Counted from the stretch's first letter, positions 12,276 to 22,437 are shown. The stretch is DNA of 64,000 nt from Chlorocebus sabaeus (GCF_047675955.1 NC_132927.1:65515702-65579701), one strand, 5' to 3'. Translations and numbers: made by a program. The notes: generated by a model not told the origin, from the sequence alone.

Positions 12276-12448
12276 GGAGCCAGGCGTGGTGGTGTGTGCC
12301 TATAGTCCCAGCTACTTGGGAGGCTGAGGTGGGAGGATCACTTGGGCCCAAGAGTTCAAAGCTGCAGTGAGCTGCGATCATGTCACTGCACACCAGCCTG
12401 GGTGACAGAGTGAGACCGTCTCTAAAAACTATAAAATACATAAATAAA
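12276..12448 (+). mobile_element. AluJ-type, right part (continuation)
   Basis: The right monomer resumes with 'ccaggcgtggtggtgtgtgcc', passes through 'cacttgggcccaagagttcaaagctgcagtgagc', and ends in a degenerate A-rich tail (ataaaatacataaataaaa). It completes the element that starts at 11891. Confidence 0.87.
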
Positions 12449-12965
12449 ATAATATTTGAACTGGATCTAGTCTGGAATTTGCTTTTTGAGTTGTTCCCCT
12501 CCCTCAGCATCATCCGCTGACCTCACTTTGCCTTACACACAGGTTCATGCTTCTGCTCCTTTACTCACTGGAAACTCAGCTTTTACAACTGTTAGGATCA
12601 TGTGTAACATAAACATTAACAGGATGTGAGTGAAGACCCATCAGGCTCTCTGAAAGGTTTATTTCATGAATGTTTTAATATCTTTGCTCAGAACTCTTTC
12701 CATGTCCTTTGAGACCTCGGTTCTCCATTCTCCACCCATCTTACAGGTGAGGTTGTCAGATAATTGGCCCCTGGACAAGTATTCTTCTGTAGGTTTATCC
12801 CTGACGAATTTTAAATGAAGAATAAGAGCAGCTTTATTTCTAAAATTAAGTCCAAAAAGCAAGAGTGCCATTCTGCTGAGAAATTAGTAAATTCCCAAGT
12901 GATAGGGGGAGAGGAGAGGAAGGAAATCTAGTTGTTTTCTGACCATAGATCTACCAAGGACACAT

Positions 12966-13010
12966 AAAAAAAAAAAAAAAAAAAAAAAAGAGGGAGAGGG
13001 AGAGAGAGAG
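12966..13010 (+). repeat. 45-bp pure purine tract (A24 then G/A)
   Basis: The plus strand has no pyrimidine from 12966 to 13010: 24 A residues, then GAGGGAGAGGGAGAGAGAGAG. Long polypurine runs can form triplex DNA. The tract sits where a minus-strand Alu should carry poly-T. Confidence 0.95.
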
Positions 13011-13160
13011 TCTCACTCTGTCAACCAGGCTGGAGTGCATCTGGTGTGGTCATGGCTCACTGTGGCCTCACATTCCTGGGCTTAAGTGATCCTCACACCT
13101 CAGCTTCAGGTGTGAGTCCCAGCTACAGGTGGTGCACGCCTGTAGCTGGGACTATAGGCA

Positions 13161-13260
13161 CGCATCACCATGCCCAGGCAAGTTTTAAATTTTTTGTAGA
13201 GATCAGGTCTCGCACTACCATGCCGAGGTAAGTTTAAATTTTTTTGTAGAGATAGGGTCT
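13161..13260 (-). repeat. 50-bp tandem duplication inside the AluJ
   Basis: Units 13161-13210 and 13211-13260 align with an exact 50-base period. They begin CGCATCACCA and CGCACTACCA, and both carry 'ttttttgtagagat' followed by a GGTCTC block. They differ at several positions, so the duplication is not recent. Confidence 0.9.
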
Positions 13261-13400
13261 CACTATGTTACCCAGGCTGGTCTTGAACTCCTGGCATCAA
13301 GCGATTACAGGCATGCACCACCACGCCTGGCCAGGGAGACTTTTATTTACTTGCTGGAGTAGTAAGACTATTGGGAAAACTTCAAATTATTCTTCATTAA

Positions 13401-13832
13401 GTGTTATTGGTTGACCTGTGCCTCCCCCAACCCCAATTCATGTGTTCAGGTCCTAACCAGTACCCCAGAACCCAGCCTTATTTGGAATTCGGTTGTTGCT
13501 GACATAGAGTTAAGATGGTCATACTCAAGTAGGATGGGCCCCTAATCCAATATGAGCAGTATCCTTATGAAAAAGGGAGATTTGGACGCAGACAGAAACA
13601 TGAGGAAAACACCATCTGAAGACTGGAGCTCTGTGGCCACAAGCCAAGGAACTACCAAAAGCTCAGAGACAGACCTGGAACAGATTCTTCCCTGGAGCCT
13701 TCATGGGGGGCACGGCCCTGCCCACATCTTGATTTCAGACTTCTGATCTCTGAAACCGTGAGACAATAAATCTCTGTTGTTGAAGCCACTCCGTGCCAGG
13801 TACTTTGTTACGACAGCCATAGCAAACTAACA
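13401..13832 (+). mobile_element. MLT1-type LTR (ERVL-MaLR)
   Basis: Typical MLT1 blocks appear in order: 'cccccaaccccaattcatgtg', a GGGCCCCTAATCCAATATGA block, 'ggccacaagccaaggaa', 'cctggaacagattcttccct', GTGAGACAATAAATCTCTGTTG and 'ttgttacgacagcc'. The ATAAA near 13766 is the old LTR polyadenylation region. No internal retroviral sequence adjoins it. A short open frame inside is LTR-derived. Confidence 0.88.
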
Positions 13833-14378
13833 TGCTAAGCAAACAGAGCCAGAAGAAAAAAGCAATTTCAGGAATAGCCTATTACATTATACAAAGACCA
13901 ACTCATTCCATTTCAGACTTTTTTATACACCCTGAATTAAGACTCCAAGTAAAACAAGAATGATCTCAGTCAACATGCTGGTACCCCTCAGCACCCACGA
14001 AGGAGGAATTTTAAGCTGTTCTGGGGTCTGGCTGACTCCCATTTGTCCAAATCAGGATTTTTCCTATGTCTCAAAAAATAGAGTGAATGAGGCTGCAATA
14101 TTGACATAAACCGTAACACATGTTCACAGCAGATCTCCTTCCCAACAGCTTGGAATAAGCTCTTCGCTCTCATTTAATTCTTCATCAATTGGACTCCCTT
14201 CACGGCATCTACTCCATCTAGACAAAATAAGACTGATCAATTTTTTCCATTTGGTCATGTTGGGTTTCTTCCTGTGGATGGAATATAATAGTCGGTGAAC
14301 TCATGAAATGTGTGCAGGTCAGTCATGTTGTTTTCAAAGTTTCTAGAACAGCGGTTCTTCTGAACTTTTGCGGGGTGA

Positions 14379-15001
14379 TTGTGGCAGCTGAACATTAAGG
14401 TGACCCCCAGTGAGTCACGGCCGTGTATAATCTCTCTCCCTTTGAGTGCAGATGGGACTTGTAACTGTCTTCTGGTAATAAAATCCGGCACGATAAAGCA
14501 CAGTCATCCTGAGATTACCTTACATCACAGAAGGCTCCGTCTCAGCAGACTGCAACAAGAGAGTCTCCTATGGCCTTGAACGAATCAGAGGGCTGGTGGG
14601 GGCAGGTGCTCCAGCAGCTAAGAACGGCCCCTAGCTGATAGCCACCAAAAACCAGGGACCTCGGTCCTAACAACTGCCAGGCACGGAATTCGGCCAACAA
14701 CCTTATGAGCTTAAAGGAAAACCCAAGCTTTTGTAGAGATGGGGTCTCACCAGGCTGGTCTTGAACTCCTGGTCTCAAGCAATCTTCCCACCTCAGCCTC
14801 CCAAAGTGCTAGGATTACTGGCATGCACCACAGTGCCTGGCCAGGGAGACTGTTATTTACTGGTGGCAGCCTGGTGAGACATTGAGCAGAGGACCCTGCA
14901 AAGCTGCGCCCAGGCTCCTAAGCCACAGAATCTGATATCATTAAATAGTGTTTTAAGCCGCTGTTTGTGGCAACTGTTATACAACAAAGAAAACTAATGC
15001 A
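14379..15001 (+). mobile_element. MLT1-type LTR, interrupted
   Basis: The 5' portion includes 'tgtataatctctctccctttgag' and 'ggacctcggtcctaacaactgcc'. The 3' portion includes CTGATATCATTAAATAGTG, 'ttttaagccgctgtttgtgg' and 'gaaaactaatgca'. The middle is replaced at 14729-14861 by an Alu-containing insertion, with loss of roughly 60 bases of the LTR. The family call is to the MLT1 group; the subtype is uncertain. Confidence 0.7.
14729..14861 (-). mobile_element. Alu fragment plus flank, apparently copied from 13.24-13.35 kb
   Basis: The Alu part ends at GCCTGGCC (14842) and continues into AGGGAGACTGTTATTTACT, which is neither Alu nor MLT1. The same non-Alu flank follows the AluJ at 13335-13351, with one base different. 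Both loci share the unusual GGCATGCACCAC in place of the usual 'ggcatgagccac'. A direct copy of the upstream locus explains this best. Confidence 0.8.
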
Positions 15002-15629
15002 GTGAGGATGTCCTTTGATGGTCTGATAAAAAAGAGGCGATTTTTCATTAGCAAAGCTCAGGAAGACCCATGTTTTGAATATGATTTTAGGGACCTGTCA
15101 GACCTTTGAAAACTCTTCAATGTACCCTCAAGATGTTCTTCTAAGTTCTGGGTTATGAACGTTTCTTTTTGTTTAGTCAGTAAAACCCACTGCAAAACTT
15201 GGTGACGTCTGGGAAACTGACAAGGTCACAGTCCATAAGAATGGCTTGCTGGGCCATTTCAACAGTTTTCAAATGTAAATTTAAATAATTTGTTTCATTC
15301 TTAACCTGTAAGATAGGACCGCATTTTAATATTGTATCATACTCAACTTGTGTGTAGTGATAAAAAAGCACAGGTTTGAAGAGAAGGCAATTTCTTATTT
15401 TATTAGGAAAGTATCTTTAATCCTGCCTCTTCTAGATCAACTATAGGAACAAAAAAAGCTGTAGTTTGTAGAAACCATGTGCGTTTCAGAAAGCACATGT
15501 TTAGGAAGATGGGCTCAGTTCATTTCCTGACAGAGGACCTGTTCAGAATGAATACAACACCTGGAATAAACTGATTTCCTAATCCAAACGTCCTTTGGAG
15601 TGATATATTAGAAAGAAAACAAACAAAAA
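15002..15629. other. Unique non-coding DNA
   Basis: No gene, RNA or repeat was recognised here. Open frames are short and unrelated to known proteins. Confidence 0.4.
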
Positions 15630-15860
15630 ACTGTAGATTTAAGTCCTTGTTCTATGACTTCCTAGCTGTGTACTTGGGAGGAAGTTACTTTATTTCTCTG
15701 ATTCTGTGTTTTCTTAACCATAAAATGGGTGGTTGCTTCCCCTGCCGCCCCATTGCAAAGCATGCTGGCTGTAAAAATGGGCTGTTTTGAGGACCAGATA
15801 AAATAATAGTCATGAGAGAGCCTCACACAACACCAGGTCTCATAATAAGCAATCAGAACA
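15630..15860 (+). mobile_element. MIR SINE
   Basis: The order 'tgacttcctagctgtgtac', 'tttctctgattctgtgttttcttaacc', 'ataaaatgggtggttgc' matches the MIR core on the plus strand. The 3' end is strongly diverged. Confidence 0.65.
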
Positions 15861-16984
15861 ACCAATACAGCCCTGACAAATGGGGTTTATTCAACTGCCC
15901 CAGAGAGGGAGAAGGGAACAGAGGAGTTGAGGATGGCCACTCTCCGGCACTCATGTCTAAGGAAAAAGAGGTCTGAGTGGTGCTGCAGGGACTAAAACAG
16001 AAAAGAGTGTCACCCATCACAAAATTCATCACACTGATTGCCGGGGCCAATACCAAACACAATTCAGACTTAATAAAAGATTTTGTTGTACAAAAGAACT
16101 AGAGAAACAAACATAACCCTAAAACAAACAAGCAAAAAATCCTATTGCACACAAGTGTTTATTAAGCTCTTGCCACTCTGACCATAGGATTAAAGCAGCT
16201 CAGCAGCAAGAACACTCTTCTATCCTGGTGGCTGTGGGATCACATGAGGGAGAGAAAAAAAAACAAAGTTTGCCAAAAGACAGTTGGGATCCATCTTCAC
16301 CCAAGTACACACTGTAATGACACCCTAGATGAGTTGTGAGAATCAACGTGTTGCTGTTTGGGCAGGAACCAAATGCTAGTGACCCTTCCCTAGCAGAAAA
16401 TACACTTCCGATGGTGTTTCTTTAGTAGGCACGCATCTCCCCAGCCAATCCTCTGCCAGGTTTGGAGTGCAAGTCCACGTGCAGGGCTGGGTACAGGTGT
16501 TAAGATGCAGTGGGTTGTCCCTCTGGTGACACTCGCCGAGGCCAATGAGAGAAAAAAGGAAGTAGGGCGACACTCAAAAGAGCAAAAAAGAGCTATAGTA
16601 CAGCTACCACCCAAACCGAAGGATGTCAACAGGACCTGGGCCAGCCCTGCAGGTACAGGCAGAGGAGACCAGCTCAGGATGGCAGAAGTCCCTGGCTCCA
16701 TGGCCCAGAATCCAAACAAAGCAGTGAATGTCCTCACTGGCCTCTTGCCCTCGAAGCTCTGCAGTGAGAGACAGGGTACAACACCACTGATCAATGGCCT
16801 TCAGAAAAAGGTAAGGCACTCAATGCCATGAACTCACCAGTCCAAAACCAAAGGGTCATGGAAACCAATGCTTTTCCAATATGGTATCTCCACAGGAAAC
16901 CAGGGAGGAAGGTATACTGCACCATGCTATCATGTGATTTGCTTATATGTCTATGAACCCAAGAACACTGTAAATACCTCTATG

Positions 16985-17070
16985 GAGGGATAACACACCC
17001 TTTTCATTTCTTTTATTTCCGTATCCCAGGGATCTAACTCATTCGCAGGTACAGAGCACTCAGAAAACGT
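16985..17070 (+). mobile_element. L2 LINE terminal fragment
   Basis: The text 'ccgtatcccagggatctaactc' followed by 'cagagcactcagaaaacgtctgctgag' matches the L2 3' end (the 'gtatccccagcgcctagcac...' pattern). It is short and diverged. Confidence 0.5.
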
Positions 17071-17149
17071 CTGCTGAGTGGACGATCCCTCTTACTTCAC
17101 TTTGTTTCTCCTCCCATATTCTCATCACCTCTTCCATCCTCTGCTGAGC

Positions 17150-17368
17150 ACCTGCTTGATGAAAGCCAGGCTGTGTGAAATGGAATTCCAGCTCTAGCAC
17201 TCGTGTGCCCCTGGGCAAGTCACTTCATCTCTGTGGGGATCACTTTCTCCCAGTGGGTTATTGCTATTATCTACCTTCTAGGGTGTATGAGATAAAGTAT
17301 ACATAAAGGGCTTAGACTTGTGCCTAGCACTAAGTAGGCACTATTTAAGTGCTAGCTACTGTTATTAT
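17150..17368 (+). mobile_element. MIR SINE
   Basis: The landmarks CCCCTGGGCAAGTCACTTCATCT, 'agataaagtatacataaaggg' and GTGCCTAGCACTAAGTAGG are present in MIR order. The end 'gctagctactgttattatt' is the classic MIR 3' end. Confidence 0.85.
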
Positions 17369-17394
17369 TTTGACAACTTGCTTTTTATTTATTA

Positions 17395-17530
17395 TATTTA
17401 TTGTCTCTTGTCTACCTCATGCAAAGTGCCACAAGGGCAAAGATTTGTGTCTGTTTCCTTCACTGGTGAATCCCAAGTATCAGGAACTGCATGAGGCACA
17501 CGACGGGTGCCACACACTCTTTTAAATAGA
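17395..17530 (+). mobile_element. L2 LINE 3' fragment
   Basis: The text 'gtctcttgtctacctcatgc', 'cacaagggcaaagatttgtgtctg' and 'tgaatcccaagtatcaggaactg' parallels the L2 3' UTR. It adjoins the MIR upstream. Confidence 0.5.
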
Positions 17531-17644
17531 TAAACATACGTTCTTAGATAGTAGAGGTCAGATCTGCTTCAGGTTAAATTCTGTAACCATCCTTACAGTG
17601 TTCAGCCTTGTTTCTCAATGGAGATGAAGGTTTCCATTTTTTTT

Positions 17645-17735
17645 GTTGAAAATAATAGCTTTCATTTATAAAGTACTTCTTCTATTTTCTCATTTGAGCC
17701 TCACAGCCACCCTGTGATAAATCCCCATGGAGTCT
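17645..17735 (-). mobile_element. MIR fragment
   Basis: The plus strand reads 'catttataaagtacttcttc' and 'gagcctcacagccaccctgtgataaatcccc', the reverse complement of the MIR 3' core. Only this part is present. Confidence 0.55.
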
Positions 17736-17990
17736 ACTGGAGTAGCACGTAGCCACTAGCTCTGCGGGAGTATCAGGACTTGAGGTTGATGATAATGGTA
17801 ACATCCCACCCATCGCACCAGTGACAGGCCATTTATTACTTGATGAGGAGAGGCATGCCTGCCTAATTTGTTTGCATTGACTTACCTGGGGTGATTTTGT
17901 TGTTGTTCTACTGAACATAAGAGATGATGTGTTTTTATTTTCCTTATCCCAAACTGCTCTTTTAAAATATACTCTTTTCTTTCTAATGGA

Positions 17991-18032
17991 AAAAAACAAA
18001 ACAAAACAAAACAAAACACACAAACAAAAAAC
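17991..18032 (+). repeat. (CAAAA)n-type simple repeat
   Basis: A run of AACAAAAC units extends into CACACAAACAAAAAACCC. It is not attached to a recognisable Alu or L1, so it may be an independent expansion. Confidence 0.85.
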
Positions 18033-19540
18033 CCAAAGTATCCATTCGCCATGGAAAACTTGAGCAAAAACAATAAGAGTATAAAGAAGAAAATCAAAAT
18101 TACTCACATTCCATATGATGTTAGCACTTGCTTTGTAGGAAATAAAATTTTGCAACAAATGATTCCTGTTTAGCCAAGAGAGACACTAGCTGGCCTGCTG
18201 GCCACACAGCATTCTGGGAGTCAAGAGCAGGCCAGGTCTCGGGAGAGGAGAGGGCTGTCAGGAGCTAACAAGCCAGGGGACCCAAGAGGGAGGGTAGCTG
18301 AAGCTGAAAAACAATGCAGGGGTCTTGGTCCACTATGGAGGGAAGGGCAGAGTAGGGATAGGATCTGATCTGCCAGGCGGTATGACAGAGGAGTGTGGTT
18401 CTGTTGCCTGGATTTCTGTTACAGCAGGACGTGGACACCAGCAGCTATTCAGAAGGTCTCAGCCAGGGCCCTGAGGGACAGACACAGAACTTTTGCGTCT
18501 GGAGAAAAAGGAGGAGACACAATGGGACGGCTGCCCCATGCAACGCTGTGCTCCAAATCAGACCTGCCTACCTTGCAGTGCCTCTATGCTGGGGCACAAG
18601 GCAGATGTGCGCCCATGGTTCAGTCCTTCCAAGACTGAGCAGATGGAAGCAGGTGGAAGTAGGTGGGGGCGGGGAACACAGGGGTAATCTCCAGGTCTGC
18701 TCAAAGTGATTGGCTGGGAGCATGGCAGGGCAGCAAATCATGGCCACTGGGATGTCATTTGCAAGAGCTGGGAGGGGCCCCAATGGTGCCAGCAGCCACT
18801 ACTTCAGGGATAGGTAAGCTCAGTGTTGCGGGAAGGCATGGAACTAAGCCCCAAGAATACTATCTGCCTTCAGGGTGTCACGTTTCCTAACTGAAACTGG
18901 GCCAAGACTGGAAAAAGCCACAGGAGCTACCTCACGGCAAATGTAGAACTCACTACTTTACTGGACTTTTCCACATCTAGGCCTGCCCCAGGATTCTATC
19001 CTGCTAGTAACCCAGGCAGAACCCAGAAGGTTCCTATAAGTCAGACTCCAAAGGCCAGTTCTTTCAAATTGCTCATCTGTAGGAGGATATATGTGTCTGA
19101 AACTTACTTAATATTCTACAAACACAAACTGTTCGCATATACATAGTTCATTCTGCAGATAGTGTTACTGATGACCAATAGACCCCAAGTGCTTTAATCA
19201 ATGAAATTACTGCCTTGGCTATTACAGGAGACTATGAACTGTTGCGATCTTCTATCCACATTTCAATCGATGTAAACCAGGGCAAGAAAAAACAGGACCC
19301 CTAATTATATAACCGGGAAGGATTATATAACAAAGGTCCTGATGCAGCTTTAACTGTCTCTGTGCCTACGCGGGCTGAAAGAGCACATGTTTTCAGAGGG
19401 AACATGAGCAGCCCAGAGTTGTGCAACCCATTTTTCAATATCGGTTTAACTAATCCCACTTACTCACCATCGACAAGTCCTCTGCTCTTCTAACCTTGTT
19501 TTTCCACAGCCCTGGATACAGCAACCCCATTTCAGGGTGA
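18033..19540. other. Unique non-coding DNA
   Basis: No gene or repeat was recognised. The stretch near 18390-18710 has overlapping short open frames in several registers, but none resembles a family and the GC-rich composition alone explains them. Confidence 0.4.
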
Positions 19541-19720
19541 TAGTTTGTTAAAGTGACAGCGCGCCAGCCTTACGAGACATAATTCGAGGAAAGCTGGCGA
19601 CAGCGTCAATTTCTCTGAGAGGCTGGTCTCAGCTATCCAGCGCGGCAATGATAATTTCATAATGCTGCTAAAGCCACTTCTGCCATTTCAAAATGGCAGG
19701 ACACTGATCACTTGTGACAG
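19541..19720. promoter_or_regulatory. Candidate conserved regulatory block, CpG-retaining
   Basis: Within about 110 bases (19551-19660) at least eight CpG dinucleotides persist, against a CpG-poor background. The block includes GACAGCGCGCCAG and CCAGCGCGGCAATG, then an AT-rich ATAATTTCATAATG segment. A near-perfect palindrome (TGCCATTT-CA-AAATGGCA, 19681-19698) holds two opposed YY1-like cores. No repeat overlaps it. Function is inferred, not shown. Confidence 0.35.
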
Positions 19721-20544
19721 GAAGCGTTTGCACTGAGAGATACTTGAAAGCTATACAGTATTTCTTTGTTGGAGGAACCCAAGAAACAGTAATAGTAACA
19801 ACAAAAAATAACCACCTCCCCTCCTTCCTTTCAGCCTGTGCTGCCAAGCAAAATGATCCCTCTCCATGTGTCCTTTATGTCTTACTGATAGAAATTACAT
19901 TCGAGGGCATCCGACACAAAGAACACTTGTGCAAGCAATGTACCTTGTATGTGACATTTCTTCTGAACCCTTAGGAGAGATATTGATTTAAAGCTACCAA
20001 GATTCTATATATGCAATGCTGTGACCATAATGAACCTACCCGGCATCCCACCATTGTGATTTAAAGCAAACCTGGAAAGCTGAAATCTAATTGAAATAAC
20101 ATTAGTTGCTCTACTTGACCCTGCAGAAGGAGAACGGGAAAGTCAGAAAAAGGCAAAAAGTGGTAACTTCGTGGTGTCTGAGGTCACATAATGGCTGCTG
20201 ATTTTGTAAATTCTATATTCTGTTTAATACCTAGGTGTGATGAATCCATGAATGAAGAAGCTAGGAGCTGGAATTTCCCATCCACTGGGTAGAAAATTGT
20301 TTTTCAGTGACACATAGTAAAACTAAGTATCTATAAATGTTTTTAAGTCATATCAACTTGATCATTCTTGCAAATCCCTTTCCTGAGGGTCAACATGTTC
20401 CCCTTTTTTCTTTTTCTTTTTTATAATCTCTGTCATCCCCCTCCACTCCCAGTAAACACAGCCTAATGGTTTAACTTAAAATTCTGTGCCCAACACAATT
20501 TTCGGAAGTGAGAACCACAGAAGTTGGAGTCTCTAGAAATCTCA

Positions 20545-20700
20545 GTGATCTGGATGTGAGATTCAAGATCCAAGTTCAAGTTCTGATTCTGCTACTAGCA
20601 CAGTGACCTCGGGTAGGTCCCAAGATACTTCCCGGGATAGTTTATCATCTGTCAAGAGGAGGAATTAGAAAACATGAACTCATGGCCCTTGGCCTAACCC
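20545..20700 (+). mobile_element. MIR fragment
   Basis: The order 'ccaagttcaagttctgattctgctac', 'agcacagtgacctcgggtagg', 'atcatctgtcaagaggagg' fits a diverged MIR on the plus strand. Confidence 0.6.
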
Positions 20701-21017
20701 TCATGATGCCAGTCTAGGTCCCCATTTTCTAAAGGGAACCATGTCACAATTGGCTGTACCAGGTAGTCCCTGAAGGAATCAGAAAGAGCCTGTGCCTGTT
20801 CACTCCATCCTCCCCTCACCAGGTCACTCTGCCAGGTCCTCGTGTAGATCCCAGAGACCTCAACCTACAGGTCAGAAAGCCACAGTGCCCCTCGGATCAT
20901 CAGATTCTCCCCAGAGACCACCTAATAGACATTGGTTGACTTCCACAGGCACATCTAAACTGCTCTGAAAGACTAAGGAGAATCCAATCAAATTCCCCTA
21001 GTACAGAGGTACAAAGT

Positions 21018-21247
21018 ACGTGTCTTAGTTCCTAGGGCCACTGCAACAAAGTGCCACAAACTGAGTTCTTCAAAACAACGGAACTTTAATGACCATAGTT
21101 CCAGAGGCCAGAAGTCCAAAATCAAGGTGTTGGCAGGGCCACGACGCTTGCTTGGAAGCCTACCAAGGAGACTCCTTCCCTGCCTCCTCTCGAGCCTTGG
21201 CATTCCTTGGCTTGTGGCTGCATCACTCTACTCTCTGCCTCTGCTGT
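21018..21247 (-). mobile_element. MLT1-type LTR fragment
   Basis: On the plus strand the text runs 'tcttagttcctagggccactgcaac', 'gccacaaactgag', 'ccagaggccagaagtccaaaatcaagg', 'tggcagggcc'. This is the reverse complement of the MLT1 3' half. It is cut off where an MST LTR begins at 21248. Confidence 0.8.
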
Positions 21248-21447
21248 TGATAGGGTTTGAATCTGCGTCTCCACCCAAACCTCATGTGGAATTGAAATTC
21301 CCAGTGTTGGAGGCGAGGTCTGGTGGGAGGTGACTAGATTAATTATGGGGGCAGATCTCTCATGAATGGCTGAACATCACCCCCTTGGTGCTGTCCTTGT
21401 GATAGTAAGTGAATTCTCATGATATCTGGTTGTTTAAAAGTATGTGG

Positions 21448-21486
<39 letters not shown>

Positions 21487-21565
21487 CTCCCTTCCTCCCT
21501 CTCCTGCTTTTGCCATGCAACATGTGTATTCCTGCTTCACTTTCCTCCATGAGTAAAGGAGATGA
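21248..21565 (+). mobile_element. MST-type LTR, 3'-truncated
   Basis: It starts TGATAGGGTTTGAATCTGC, continues 'ccacccaaacctcatgtgg' and 'tctggtgggaggtgactag', and has the GAATTCTCATGATATCTGG block. Its CT-rich segment has expanded into a dinucleotide repeat. The usual 3' third (the TATAAATTACCCAG region) is missing. Confidence 0.85.
21451..21482 (+). repeat. (CT)15-16 microsatellite
   Basis: An uninterrupted CT run lies inside the MST LTR, at the position where other MST/THE1 copies carry a short CTCTCT stretch. It is likely polymorphic. Confidence 0.97.
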
Positions 21566-21754
21566 TCCTTATTTTTCAAGGGTTGGGCAGGTGTGAGCTG
21601 GTAAGAGAAGTGGAGTTCTTTCCCCAGTTGAGCCCTACACACCCCTGCATTGTGCTTACCCTGAACATGCTTATGTTTTCCTGTCTTGGCCCACCTAGTC
21701 CTTGTTGCCAGCAGGGCCGCCCTGTCCCCAGCTGTTGAAGTCTTACTCACTCGA

Positions 21755-21975
21755 TGAGTGCCAGCTCAAATTTGCCCCCTTCTTGCAACCTCCCCAATTC
21801 CCCCAGCAAGAAACGAAGTCACCTGCCTCTGACCTTTCCTGGCTCTTGTCTGCTTCCTGATGATACCTGAACTATGGTCACTTCTGCCCACTCTCTGGCA
21901 ACTGCCCCCTGAGAGTGTGGGCTATTTCTTATTCAATCCTTATGCCCATAGGAGGTGACTGTAAGTATGTGCTAA
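21755..21975 (+). mobile_element. L2 LINE fragment
   Basis: The text 'gctcaaatttgcccccttcttgc', 'ctgacctttcctggctcttgtctgc' and 'agagtgtgggctatttcttattc' follows the L2 3' pattern with strong divergence. Confidence 0.45.
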
Positions 21976-22437
21976 AGTAAACCTGCAGGAAGAGAAGAGG
22001 AGAATGGAGAGTAATGCCTGATGTTTTGAAAATGTCACCATGGAAGGGTCCTTTGGAACCAGGGGCTGTCAGAACTTGTGGCTTACTGATTCCCTCACTG
22101 TCTCTTTGTGACCTCCTTCCCCATGCCATGTTGCTTTGAGATCAAAAGAAAGCCCAGAAGATAAGCTAACCACACAAAGTAAAGAACAGGAGTATGCCTG
22201 CGTGAGGGGCTTATGCCGACCCCAATCAGCACCAGCGGCTCTTGGAAATCATCAGCCATTGTGACCCTGGAGGTTTCCAACAAAGAGGACGACACTTGAA
22301 CACCCAGCAGGTCTTTGGAACTGTGAAATGCTTCATTGGTGGAGTCCTGCCAATCGTGGCAGGAAGCATGTCTTCTCCAAAGGATGTCCACACCCTGATC
22401 TCCAGCACATGTGACTATGTTAGGTTTCATGGCATGG

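Larger units (their letters stand above)
12966..13334 (-). mobile_element. AluJ-type SINE with multiple internal rearrangements
   Basis: The Alu landmarks are on the minus strand: 'gtctcactctgtcaaccaggctgg' near the tail and GCCTGGCC at the 5' end. It departs from a normal Alu in several ways. The expected T-tail is replaced by an A24 plus G/A-rich tract on the plus strand (12966-13010). A 15-bp perfect inverted repeat lies at 13115-13129 and 13139-13153. A 50-bp segment is tandemly duplicated at 13161-13260. About 30 bases before the final 'gattacagg' block are missing near 13300. Confidence 0.85.

Noticed and set aside
21343..21750. 135-codon minus-strand frame with an Arg-Glu repeat
   Set aside because: The REREREREER stretch is the translated CT microsatellite in an MST LTR.
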